DNA from: Clavelina lepadiformis | Taxonomy: Eukaryota; Chordata; Ascidiacea; Aplousobranchia; Clavelinidae | NCBI RefSeq assembly: GCF_947623445.1 | Contig: NC_135241.1 | Location: 6,202,501-6,266,500, forward strand | Reading direction: 5' to 3' | DNA length: 64,000 nt | In this document: piece after piece, positions 12,924 through 24,554 of the stretch | How positions within the stretch are numbered: position 1 is the stretch's first letter | Layout: each line of letters begins with the position of its first letter | Program-made: the position numbers and the translations under genes | The notes under the pieces: model-generated | What the model was told of the DNA's origin: nothing | Seen by the model: the letters and a program-made list of their open reading frames with translations, nothing else | Database searches by the model: none

Positions 12924-15900
12924 TTAAAAAAAAACAGAACACGACTTGTTTTGATAGCAACTTACTTTGATCCAAGTACCACTAACACTGACTGATTTTC
13001 CGGGGACAGCACTGTCAGGTAACCTAGATAATATGACCTGCCAAGAACACAAAATAAACCATTAAACACATATTAATTGAAATAAATTACATATGTAATT
13101 CAAAGCAATACTTAGCAAAAATCTGTGTAATTAGCAAAATAAGTTTCAAACAATCATGTAGTGAAAATACATAAATATGTATGCTTGCACATTCAAGCAC
13201 AAGAATATACAAATTAACAAAAACATATTTTAGAAAGATCATAGATTCTTCTAAATCTGATTTTGTCTCCCATTTGTTAAACATTTCCTGTCATTTTTGT
13301 CTATCATTTGTTACAAAAAAATCCACACCAGTTTAAACCTACTAATATCTGATTGAAATGCCACAGCGCAGTTGCTATGTTCATAATATTCATAACACGC
13401 CCTGTGGCAATTTTTTTTTCAGCTAAGCCAATAAGTAACAACCAGTTAAAAGATACAAGCAATACTCTAAATAATACTTAAGATCAGAGTGATTAATAGC
13501 AGGAAGTTATCAAATTAATCATATAATTTGCAAATAAGCAACACTATTGTTCTGAACAGATAAACCATACCTCAGCTGTGCTATCTCTTGTAGACATATG
13601 TGCAACAAGCATACTGCTGGTGGTGTGACCCCACACAATTTCAGCTGCATTTTTGTAAGGCATATGTATGAGTAAATAGTTTAGTGAACATAAATTGAAA
13701 TTATGTGCGTATGATCAGCGTACAATAAGTATAAACAACCAAAAGTATACAACATAAACTTCAACATATTTTACTTGTGGAATGAGCTGAATCTTTTGAA
13801 CTATGTAATGCTAAAAGGCCACCTTGTCTGTCACGGTCACCATTCAAAATTGGGGAATCTGGAGAAAAAAGACCAAATATGGGAAATTCATATCAACTAT
13901 AAGTATGAAACATATTGTCTGCTTTGAAAAAATGTCATCAAATGCAGTAAATGAATTACTCAAAAAATCTTCAAGAAGTGTGTGTTGTACTGCCATATAA
14001 GGTTCATCACTGCCTTGCAAATTTTCAGAACACTTCTTTGCTGCTAAGGTGTACATTAACTGCTCCCCACATCCTAACCAAATAGTTACTAATTATCATT
14101 AGCGTAACGTTAAGCTAGTAATATTAAAAGCAAATATTTTATAAAGAAAAGGAAATCTATTATGAGTAGTATTCAGTGTGCTATGATCTTACCACTAGAT
14201 GTCACTGCTACTGCAGGTTTTGTAGCAGTTCCATTTTCAGCCCACGTTCCACAACCGTACATGCCAGCCTTCATTCAACAAACAAACAATAAATTATAAA
14301 TACTGAAGCAGCAGATGGATACACTTATTTACCAGCATACTACAGCCGAACACTTTATATGGGACTAGTTATGGCTGTTTACCAGAGATAGATATATCAT
14401 ACAATTTTGAGTCAACAACCTGCCCAATTCTTCCAGGTAACTTCATAAGCAATCCACCACTAGATGCAGCAGATGCAACTCTGCCATTTTTATCCATAGC
14501 TACTGCTCCCACAGTGTCAAACCTGTCAACACCATTTACTGTATGTAAAAAGCCAATAACACTTAATTCATAGGTGTATGCTATGCTGCAATTATCACAA
14601 ATAGAAAATACTGAAAAAATAACATTTCATAAGAATGAAAGTAATAGTAGATTATACCAAGTTTTTAACACGACTGTTTTCTTTGTATATATACAGTACT
14701 GTATGCATTAGAGATGGACATGTATTCTGTAATAATATCAATTTTTGACAAAAATATATGGACATTTGTTCATTACTGATTTATTTACCTTTCAGAAAGG
14801 ACATCTTCATCAAGTGAATCTTCAACCTGAAATGAATTTTAGGTTAAATAACATTAAAAAATTAGAAATCTTTGACAAATATCTTTCTGTTAATTTCTAC
14901 CTCATGGTGTCTTGTTAAATGTTCCAGTATTTTACGATGATACTTTTGCCATGTTTTAAGAGCTGACTCTGTGAAAATATGTTTGTGGATACATGGACAT
15001 GTTTGAATACATAATTTGAAAATACATTGCTCAAACGTGAAAGCCAGAAAACTATATGTTTGGCTTTCAGTATAAGCATAGAACTAAAATACAGTGAGAC
15101 CTCGTTAATCCGGACCCCGATGAACCGGAATCCCCGCTATCCGACACAAAACTACCGGGAACGGATTTCTTCCTATGCATTTTACCCCTTTAATCCGGAA
15201 ACCCCGCTGTCCGACTCCGACACAAAATTTTTGGAACAAATGTGCTAAATCAATAGCAATAAAATCCGATAAACCGGATCATTAACAGTTAAGCGAAAAT
15301 GATTCACGATTGTCCTAATACAGTATGTAGTTAGTTGACGAAACAATAGCCGATTATCTACGCATAATAACGTTGCGGTCTTTATTGATTGAAAAGTACA
15401 GTACTGTACAGCATTGCGCTTTTTAAAAAAATTTAGCTGTGCTATTCAGTATGCCTTCATCAGAGCCACCATCTAAACGTACAAGAATTGAAATATCAAG
15501 TCATACTAGCTTTTACATACTTAGTATATTTATTAGCATACATAGTATGCTTTTGCATACTAGCACAGCTTTTTAGTCATACTATGAAATACTGTACAGT
15601 ATTTTAGAAACAAAAAAATAAATTGTTCATCAACAGTAACAAACAACGCTTCCGCGGTCACAAAAAAATACGTACAGTACATCGGTTGAGTGTGGCAATC
15701 TATTGAAGACATACTGCTGCAACTCAATCGTGCTATCAGCTTTTGATATCACATTGCGCAAAGATTAGAAACAGGTCAAAGAAAGTTCAAGACTGCTAGT
15801 CCCGCCGGAATGCTTCGCCATGCAAGAGCGGTTGTCAAACCGATTTGGGGCCGCATGTTCGTCACTTCTGGCTTAGAGCATTCGTCTTTAATACGGTGGT

Positions 15901-17641
15901 TCTGGGGTTCGACACAGGGTCGGATCATACAAAAAATATAATTTTATTTTAGTTGCTGTCCAGCAAGAAACTCGGTACTTAGAATTAGAGTAAGGTGCAT
16001 ACTGCGTTTTGAACACGGTGCTGCATTTGCAAGATTGATTGATTTTTTACTTTCCGATAATCCGGATACCCCGCTAAACCGACATTTTTTGACGAAACGA
16101 AGTGGTCCGGATTAACGAGGTCTCACTGTATACCAAGAACTTACCACTAACAAGGTCGTTTTTTTCACACATTTCCAGGCCATGAGCTCTGGCCCAATTT
16201 TCAGCACCATGCCCAGACAATACGCTGGTAATTAAAAAGTAATAGCTTTTAGGTATGATTAAGTTGCATTATACTAACCACGGGTTTGCAATAATCAGTG
16301 CAAAAGAGTACAGTAATACTTTTCTCACTTTATGTTAATGTTTGTGCAAGATTATAACTTCTGTTGACATCTATTTGCTTTGTTTGTTTTCGACGTCCTA
16401 TTGAGTCTAAACCCATAATATTGCAGACTCATTCTTATCCGGGTTAAGGTTATCCCTATTTCTTATGTTTCTGTTTCTTGTCGCTATTGTCTTGTGGTCA
16501 TGTGATATTTTTTTAGTCACACACAGATTTAAATGTCTGAAATTAACTGCTAACAATTCATTTTATAACAGGCTTTGATCAAGAAAAAAACATTGTTCAA
16601 AACATGTCAGCTGTTTATACACATGCAATGTTTATACCTACTTCTGAGGTACGTATTCACCACCATTGCAACCACCAGGTTTGTAATTAAAATAATGCTA
16701 CTTCTTAGATTTAGAGTATGAATTAAATGCTATAAACAAATCTTTACAATGTATCAGGCAATTGTCAAAAAATAATGATTGGTTAAGATATACACACCAT
16801 GGCGGGATTCTACCCAATGCAAGCCTTGGATGCAAAGTTTGTTGCCTGGCAATCTCATAAGCTGCACAGGCAGGATTCTTGACACAGGCTACTCCAGAGA
16901 CTGCACCAAACTTAACAGAAGAGTCTACAAAAATCAAAATATATCAATGAAGAAATCCAGTTCATCATACCAAACATTTTACAGTTTCACCATCTGCTTT
17001 ACATGTTCGAAATTTTGTGCGTGGGTTGCAGCAATGCTACAACACTAAACACTACAATACTGCCAAAAGAAAGAAAGAAAAGATCAAAAGAAAAACACAT
17101 GATAAACGAATTATAAAAAAAATATGTGTTTAACCTGGGGACAGCGAAGCATCCATTACACTGGCATCACATTCGATACTTCCACTCTCTGTTAGGTTGG
17201 ATCCAAATCCGGCATTAGTAAACTCACTGTCCTTAAAATAAGACAATCCATAGTGAGAGAAAACTGTTGATATGGCCACACAGCTTGCAGAAAATTGAAT
17301 GCCACAAATGATAAACAAAAGAAAAAGATAGAAATATGTACTCACCTCTAGCACTTTTACTGCAATCATTACTGCCTCACCAGCTGAACCACCATTTTTT
17401 AGACAAGAAGCTGCCTGAACACAAGCTTGCTGACATATATTTTGGTAGCCTGGCCATTTGTGATCTGAATGATATCCAGCACCTACAAACAGTCTTCTTT
17501 GAGGGTCAGCAAGTTACAATCATAAACAAGGTTAGTATGAACAAGAAACTCTAACAATTGCATATAATACCCACCAGCGTGAACGGCAATTAGACCAATA
17601 TTGGATGATGCTGATCTAAAATAATCCAAAGGATGATTCAT
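12924..17641 (-). CDS. TASP1: Taspase 1 (threonine aspartase), 13 exons
   Basis: Exons: 17641-17575, 17482-17346, 17231-17135, 16924-16798, 16224-16145, 14968-14901, 14826-14789, 14522-14420, 14268-14193, 14073-13912, 13858-13775, 13644-13571, 13037-12924; about 408 residues against 420 in human. Taspase 1 is an Ntn hydrolase that cuts after Asp in MLL/KMT2 proteins and TFIIA. Family blocks include VHAGAGYHS, FTNAGFGSNL, ECDASVMD, GAVSGV, LALGRIPP and YGCGTWAEN. The nucleophile is Thr208 in DTVGAV; autocleavage before it makes the alpha and beta subunits. The donor at 13912 is a weak guess. The last exon either reads through its donor to a stop at 12924 or is spliced onward. The ATG at 17641 lies 70 bp after the stop of the CARF-like gene. 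Confidence 0.9.
15092..16128. mobile_element. pogo/Tigger-like TIR element, copy 1
   Basis: Terminal inverted repeats begin CAGTGAGACCTCGTTAATCC at both ends (right end in complement), flanked by TA, the target site of Tc1/mariner/pogo elements. Length is 1037 bp. It lies in a TASP1 intron in the opposite orientation to the 907-bp copy at 48717-49623. The interior holds a tRNA-like stretch near 15870-15920 with a box-B-like GGTTCGACAC. No transposase is visible. Confidence 0.8.
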
Positions 17642-17711
17642 TATCATGTGCACAAAAAAAAATATATACAAAAAACTCTTGAATAGTCAGCATAATCAAT
17701 TAGAAAAAGGA

Positions 17712-19337
17712 TTACATGACTGGTTCTTCCGAAAATCGGTTTAGCACAATCTCCTTCACAACTGGTGAAGCATAGAAAGAGGAAGCAGTGTTATGTTCTG
17801 TTGTAAGTTGTTGTTTTCTCTTTTTTAATGACCCGACAACCGATGCCATCCGCTGCTGTATCATCTAAAACCACAAAAACGATGGTTGCAGCAAAACAGA
17901 ATGAGTAATGAAGGTAAAAAAACTTACCTTTTTGGTGGGAAAATATCTTGTGTTTTCTTGATGGGGGAGTTCTTCGGCGGCAGCAAGCGCAAACAAAGTT
18001 GTTTTTACGTAATCATAAATTAGTGTCTGCATCGAATCGACATCATATATTCCTTTGATTGAAGAAATTGAAGAAGTGTTTTTAAAGAATGTTTAATGTT
18101 AACACACAAAAATTGCTTGTAAGCCATTACCTCCTCTAGCAAGTTCTTTTATTTTATTTGCTATTCGCTTATCCATTCGGTTAGTAATGACAGTAGCTTC
18201 ACATAGGTCATGATTGGTATGGGCAGTCAGAAGGGGAAACCGGCAGTAGCAAACAACTATGTGGGAAAGAATTGACAAGATGTTTAATTCAACTGTGTAA
18301 GATTATCATCTGATAATAATCTGCTAAATTTACCCTATCCATTTACTTTTTGAAGGTGGATCAATGTTCTCTTTAAGTTTGCCCATCAAAGCCTGTTTTA
18401 CGCTTTCTTGCTCCTTCTTGTTTTCAGGAGCAGTGCCATCACTTCTCACAACAAAATCTGGATACACTTTTATGGTTCGAATCTAAAGAAAATCCAGTAA
18501 ACCTACTATAAAAGCATTATCTGTTTTATATTGGGGCTTAATAGACAACACTGCCACATTACATGAAAAATAAATCAAACTGGTTACATTAAAACCAGTA
18601 TGATTTTCCATTGGAGCTCTCGTAACTAAGACGAAAAAGACTGCATCATAGTCATGTATGGTAGCTTACATTAATGGCAGCACTGCATTTGGACATAAGA
18701 TCATTCCCTAATTTTCTTTTACCGCCTTTAAAACGAAGCCTGCCACCCTAAAAAAAGTAAAACTTTGTTTAAGCAGTTACCAATAGTTGCATGAAAACAG
18801 TAACACAGCCTCGGCGTATTCAACTCTTGAAATAAGGCTGGCACTTACGTGATTATCTCTTCCAAAAGTGCAATTCCAGGTTTCCGTACTCAAAATCTCA
18901 AACAAATAACCATTAAATGGTATGGGAATAAGACTGTTCGTATGACTAAACCACAAGTCTACAAATACAGAAGTGACATAATATTATCTTGTTAAAAGTT
19001 TTCTTTCGTATTTCAGAAAAACATTTACTTAATTTGGTTTAAACTCTTGGCCACAATATCCACTAATTTATCAGGGAAACTATAGTGCTAGTACCAGTAC
19101 ATTTTAGTTCTGAAACATGTAAAAAGTGATAAATGTACTTCTTGCTTTGGGTTCTTTTTGCATTAGTCTTTTGGATGAGCCACGATGATGAGCAGATACT
19201 CTTCGAAATACACAGTTTGTTACTGCCATAAAGCTTTCAACTAGGCTATTTATACATCCAACATATTTTCCATTGCAATAGTTTCCATCTTCTGTATAGC
19301 CTTGCAGATGCTTCTTTAAAAATTCACTCAATTCCAT
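17712..19337 (-). CDS. CARF/ALS2CR8-like domain protein, 7 exons
   Basis: Exons: 19337-19139, 18958-18849, 18747-18670, 18482-18347, 18256-18131, 18052-17928, 17864-17712; 308 residues. I place it by pattern. A Cys-Ala-Ile stretch followed by IRTIKVYPDF fits the C-x-A-x-I-x-IR-x-I-x-x-FP core of the calcium-responsive transcription factor domain. RIANKIKELARGG, a long helix and NTRYFPTKKMIQQRM fit the second half. The human relative binds a calcium-response DNA element; DNA binding here is inferred. The donor at 19138 (GTACAT) is weak. It lies between VPS72 (425 bp upstream) and TASP1 (70 bp downstream), all on one strand. It could instead be an unnamed relative of that domain. Confidence 0.6.
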
Positions 19338-19761
19338 TTCAAGGCATTTAATTCATACTTTGCTAAAAAAAAAACTACTGTATAACTAAAACAAAATCAG
19401 GTACACCGAATGAAGTCAGAACTTAATCACATTACAACTCTCAAACATTCACTCAGCAGCAGAACGCAAAATTAGCCCAAATCTGATAAATTAAAATTTG
19501 ACTTGAGCACATGGCATGTCCAAATGATTACACTGTGACACATTATAACATATATATGTATAACATTCAAACAAATTATTTAAAGTGGTGATTCGAAACA
19601 AAATAACTAAGCATTTTGTGATGTTTGTGTTGAACATATACACACATTTGTGTAAAAAATAAAAGAAAATTTTGTATCACGTTTGTAGCCATCAGTGTAC
19701 TAATAACATCCCCTTACCTAAACCACAAACAATAAAAATACATTAACATCCAATTTATAAT

Positions 19762-20751
19762 TCATTTAGCAGTTTTGGTTTTTAATTCTTTAATGGTAGT
19801 ATGATATGCTTCGCGAATCTGTTTAAATGCATTCAAATCGTAATAAGGCAATTTAGTCAAAGGATCAATATATCTAGCCAACTTTTTAGTAACTGGACAG
19901 CATGCCTTTGGGGGTGGCCGTAATCTTTTGTGTCTAAAAGTTTCTCGAAATGTAGACTCATGGGAAAAAACCAAGAATGACCGTGATGCTTTATCATCAT
20001 TGTTAAATTTCTTGATGCCTGTAATTTCATCTGGTTCAAGTATGTTCACTTTTGGCATTGCTGTGGAAAAATATGTAATAGTGGGTTCATCAAAGGTACG
20101 TTTTTTTATTGCCACCTTTTTGCGACTAGCTTCAAGTTTTTTATAGTTTTCAAGTGACTTAAGATTTTTGCGTTCAGTTTTTTCAGCAACTGCCATCAGT
20201 TCCTCTTGGGTTAGCCTTCTTACACCAGCAGTTGGCTTCTTAGCGGTTTCTTTTTTCTTCTTATCAGTTTCTTCTCTTTCTTTTTGTCTCATCACTGTTA
20301 ACATTGAGTTTGCAGCAGTTGACTTTCTGCAGGATTTTCGCATAGGACCCTCCAAGGCTGTTTCAGCAGTTCTTTTTTTTGTTGGCTGAGCTTCTGCTGT
20401 TGTCTTATCTTCCTCTACTTTATCTGATGCTATTGGTTTCTCATCAGGCATTTTAACTGGTTTTTTGATCACAGGCTCTTTATAAGCTTTGGTCGATACA
20501 CCTTTTTTTCTCCTCTTTGGTTTATCCACATCCTCCCCATCACTGATAAGCTCATCATGTTCAGATTGATCAAAGTCAGAGTCCACTTCATCTCCAGAAT
20601 CTTCCTGGTCTGATTGAAAATCGTTATCTTCTTCTTCTTCAGCAAACCCCCCATAAGTAGTCTTATAGAAATCATCTTCATCCAGTTCTCCTTCCAAAAC
20701 TCTGGACATTCGATTCCCTGCATTTCTTCTATGTTCACGAGAAGCAGCCAT
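19762..20751 (-). CDS. VPS72: VPS72/YL1, histone H2A.Z chaperone subunit of SRCAP/SWR1 and TIP60 complexes
   Basis: A single uninterrupted coding exon gives 329 residues. The start at 20751 gives MAASREHRRNAGNRMSRVLE, matching the conserved N-terminus of YL1. Then come DDFYKTTYGGF, a long acidic run (about residues 30-75) that binds H2A.Z-H2B, and the KAYKEP block. A Lys/Glu-rich middle follows. The YL1 C-terminal domain ends the protein, with CPVTKKLARYIDPLTKLPY from residue 285 and FKQIREAY to 316. A 3' splice site (TTTTTGCAG, AG at 20772-20771) lies 19 bases before the ATG, so the 5' end is a UTR intron or a spliced-leader acceptor. An in-frame ATG at 20784 lies within that intron. Confidence 0.95.
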   Translation of the reverse strand: MAASREHRRNAGNRMSRVLEGELDEDDFYKTTYGGFAEEEEDNDFQSDQEDSGDEVDSDFDQSEHDELISDGEDVDKPKRRKKGVSTKAYKEPVIKKPVKMPDEKPIASDKVEEDKTTAEAQPTKKRTAETALEGPMRKSCRKSTAANSMLTVMRQKEREETDKKKKETAKKPTAGVRRLTQEELMAVAEKTERKNLKSLENYKKLEASRKKVAIKKRTFDEPTITYFSTAMPKVNILEPDEITGIKKFNNDDKASRSFLVFSHESTFRETFRHKRLRPPPKACCPVTKKLARYIDPLTKLPYYDLNAFKQIREAYHTTIKELKTKTAK

Positions 20752-22013
20752 ATCTGCTTTAACTAATTTTCTGCAAAAATACATGTATCATTATTCATTT
20801 GCTACATAACATAGATGTAAAATAAAGGACCTTTGGCTTATACTGAAAACATCATCACTGGTATGTACAAGTAATAGAATAAAAGTTAATTTTATGCAAT
20901 GACATGACAGGTAATGCAATTTTTGTTGCATTTGAGAATATTATGTCCAATTTGGACCAATTACCCATTCAAAATTATTCGATAATATAATAGTTTCCTT
21001 TAATTAATTTTTTTAACAATTTATCAGTGCAGAACAAAAAAAAACAATGTGGTTGTACAGTAGTTGGACTCTAATTTAAGCAATCTAGGTTTAATAGTTA
21101 ATTACTATGATACTATATTCTTGTAATGCTTTTGTTTTGTTTGATGCAAGAAGAACGCCTTAGCACTTCCGGATGCGATTAGACCAAGGTGACATGAATT
21201 TTGCATTTCAATTAAACTGATTATGTGGTATAACAGCAGAATATTTATGCTGAAAGTACAAACTTCTTTGCACAAATTAATTCAGGTAATGCTTGCTCAA
21301 GCTTTGGTTACTGAGCTTGTCATTGTGACTGTGCACTGTTAGGTAATACATTTTTTTCCATTCTTTCATTTTACTTGTCACCTTAAATGTGGGTAACAAA
21401 AAAGACTGCGCTGATGCAAGTGGTCGCAAACATATTAGCAATTACGATCATAATTACTACAAGAAAAAACAACCAAATGTGGCAAGGCCTCAAGGGTAAA
21501 AAGAGCATTGCAAAAATATAATATGAAAGAATAAAATTTAAAAGTGTTTTATTAGATTGGTTTAATTTTCTGTGATCCTCAACAAAACTTATGAAACGCT
21601 GTCAAAAAAACAAACCCAATAAAACAAGTGAAGGAAAAAGAACATCTTTGTCACATCTTGTTCGCCAACAAAACAGTATAATAATGTTTACCCTCGAGCT
21701 GAGAAAAATTCTTTGCACGACTTAAACCGAACGATGATTCGTTATCGCTCAAGCCCCGGTTACCGAGCTAGCCTTTGTGCAAGTTTCCATTGCCAGACAT
21801 TTTTTATTTTAGTTACTTGACTTTTTACAGTATTGTCCAAATTTAGAAATGTCCAACAGGTTCACTGAACAGGAGCAAGTGCCGTTAATGTCTTGACCAA
21901 GCACATTACAACGTTATGGCGCCACTGAGTTTGGTCGATTTATGATATGGTGGCCATGCTGACACTACCCATATTTTCCTTTAACAAAACATTGCAAAAT
22001 GCATAGCCTAGGA

Positions 22014-22810
22014 CAGGGTAGTCCAAACCCATGCCCGCGGGTTGTGGCCCGCAACATCATTATCTGTGGCCAGCAAAACATTATTTAATTCAGTGATTAC
22101 TAAACTTTTTCTATTCAAGTAGCAGTACATTAGTAGGCTGCTATTACTCGTCAGTAAGCTGCAGTATCACAGTGAAAAGTTTTGGGTGTTCGTTGAACAA
22201 CGTGGACTGTTGCATCATAAACACATGAAACTCGAATAAAGTATTTGTGACATAATGCACTCTGCATATTCTGAAAGTTCTCGCAAGGTCTATTAGTGAT
22301 AAGACTGTATTTTGTTTTACCTTTTCTCGCGATGGTTTATAAGTTATTCTGTTGACATGAGTGTGAAACGAAAGTTGACCAATTCAAACCGATTTTTAAC
22401 TCGATATGGGAGGAAAAGTACTTGTTTGTGGAGAACAAATATAAACCACAATGCCCCGTATGTTTGCACTTTTTATCGATGTTTGGGAGCACGTACATTT
22501 GTGAAAGCATTTTTTCCGTTATGAATAGCCTAGACTGAAATCGAAAACAAGGAACAGGTCGGGAGACAGAACATTGGATGCGTGCTTGCGATTGTCAACT
22601 ACTGATATCGATGTTGATATCGATGTATTAATCTTCAAGTGATCAATAAACAGAAAAGCTGTTTGAATTGTTTGGTTATGGTTTAATGGTTTTCGTGTAA
22701 ATTAAACTGTCACGTTCTCTTAGCACTGATGTAGCCTACTGTGTGTGGCCCACGAACAACGCTCAAAATAATATTGTGGCCCCAGATGCTGGCAGACTTG
22801 GACCACCCTG
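22014..22810 (+). mobile_element. Internally deleted hAT transposon carrying both ends of its transposase
   Basis: The terminal inverted repeats are CAGGGTAGTCCAA on the left and CAGGGTGGTCCAA on the right (complement). TAGGA flanks both sides; the full 8-bp duplication, if there was one, has decayed. Near 22400 one frame reads IWEEKYLFVENKYKPQCPVC, typical of the N-terminal zinc finger of ZBED/GTF2IRD2-like hAT transposases. Near 22476 the sequence reads FGSTYICESIFSVMN and then, one frame over, KSKTRNRSGDRTLDACLRLS, the C-terminal dimerisation motif. The catalytic middle is missing. Confidence 0.75.
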
Positions 22811-22970
22811 TAGGACAACATTAATTTACGGAAAGCGAGGAATTACAGAAAAATGCCAACACTAATTTTTAAAAAGTGAGAAATAACAGAATATTTTTTT
22901 TCAGTGTTTGTAGTAATTGAAATCGCAAAAATAGGCTATGTGATATTATTTAGCTTAACCTGTTAACAAT

Positions 22971-23538
22971 TGGGGTCCAATGCATAACTGCACAACCACC
23001 TCAAAAGGTAAGATTAATGACGCTATGATGACGTCATAAGAGTTCTGACGTCAAAAAGAAGTGACGTTACAAAAATCATCTCACTATAGCTACGTCATCA
23101 ACTTCCGAGGAAATCCCTTTACAAAGGTAAAAATAAGCGTTTTTCAAGCATTTACTACATTGCTTTCCTGTCAACAAACTATATAACGGAAAACTGGTGT
23201 CCACAAGTCTCAACTCTGATCTGCCAAAAAAATATATACCCTACCTTGCCCACAACTCCCTTCAAATTGGACTCAAATGAGACTAGTTCAAGAAAACAAT
23301 AAAATCGTGAGAAAAAGAAGGGGAATCCCAATAGGTGGCATAGATCAGACGCCTAAGACAAACAAATTGACCAATTTAGAGTCATCATTAAAACATTAAT
23401 ATCTTTGAAACAAGTTAAAGAAACAACTCTAAATCTGGAAAACATACGTCACTTCTTTTTAACTTCATAACGTCAACAAGTCATAGTGACGTCATACACC
23501 GGACCTTTAAAGGTGGTTGTACACTTCTGCACCAGACC
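22971..23538. mobile_element. 568-bp MITE with terminal inverted repeats and two CRE palindromes
   Basis: TAACAAT flanks both ends (22964-22970 and 23539-23545). Imperfect inverted ends of about 30 bp share GTACAACCACCT or GCACAACCACCT. The subterminal parts are rich in TGACGTCA-type motifs, with perfect palindromes at 23029-23036 and 23487-23494. There is no coding capacity. The superfamily is uncertain. Confidence 0.6.
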
Positions 23539-24554
23539 TAACAATGGCTTACACTTGTAGTTTCAAAAGGTGAAGTTATGTCACTATAACATTTTCAAAA
23601 GCTCTGATATTTATTATATTGTTACCTTGAAAGAATTTTGGACACCTACCAGAAAAAATGCAATTTATTAGAGAGATTACATAGACACCATCAGGTAGAA
23701 GGACCGCTTGCGAGAGGGGTGAACTGAAGTTAAAACGCTAATTACTTTGAGTATAAAATGGAAAAATAATGCTAAAAATTTTATAGTTTTCTAGTTTTCT
23801 AGTTTAGAGTGACAGATGAATCAGTTTTGAAAAATATTTTGTTTTGTCAATGCGGAATCGTGGGGACCGGAACCGAATCGTCAGCGATTCATTTAGTAGC
23901 TTTTTAAAAATGTTATGCGTATAGAATTAAAAGATAAACTGGCAAGGTAAACCAATTTCCAATGTTGTTTGAAGTAATTTTGTTAATGCCACATTTGGTA
24001 GATGTCATGAAACAAACAAAAAAGTCGAGTTAGCTTTTCCTTGCTGTGCCCATGCCGCATTACGTTGTTTTGTTGTTAAGTAGGGTTCTACAGTATGTTG
24101 TCTTTGTTACTGATTGGCTATTTGTAGTGTAGCAGAAAGAGTAGAACCGGTCGAATTCGTGGACGCGTAAGCGATTGCGGTGAAAGACTTGCCGTGCTGA
24201 CTTACCGTCTTAGCCTACCTACCGTAGGTGCTGAATCATCCGCCTAGCTCCCCAGCCGTCTCTAACGACCTGCAGATTTTACAGTTAGTATTTAGAAACT
24301 GCGTTATTTTCACATGAACTTTTTCTGAATAACAATTCTGTGATTCTGAATTGAACAAAAAAATGAAACTATGCATTGATTGTTGGTGGTGTTTTGTGGG
24401 TGATATGGCTTATTGGTGCACTAAATATTTTGCTAATTACGTTATTATGTATACTATTGGTTTGAAACAGAATCCTTTATAATAGTCTATATTGTACTTA
24501 CAGCTTTAGGCCCGAAAAAAAAAACATTTTCTGTACACAAATTTGCATTTGATT

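Larger units (their letters stand above)
20752..24554. other. Intergenic region between the divergent VPS72 and SLC30A6 genes
   Basis: Apart from the two DNA transposons listed separately (22014-22810 and 22971-23538) I see no gene. The stretch around 24100-24270 is richer in CpG and holds a GATTGGCTA (inverted CCAAT) box at about 24111, so it may contain the SLC30A6 promoter. Confidence 0.4.

Noticed and set aside
15870..15920. tRNA-like box B (GGTTCGACAC) suggesting a tRNA gene
   Set aside because: No clean acceptor stem or D-arm can be built, and the same piece recurs inside the second copy of the TIR element, so it is transposon cargo.
16630..16680. Possible extra TASP1 exon
   Set aside because: Joining exon 4 directly to 16224 keeps the frame and matches the family; adding this piece breaks the match.
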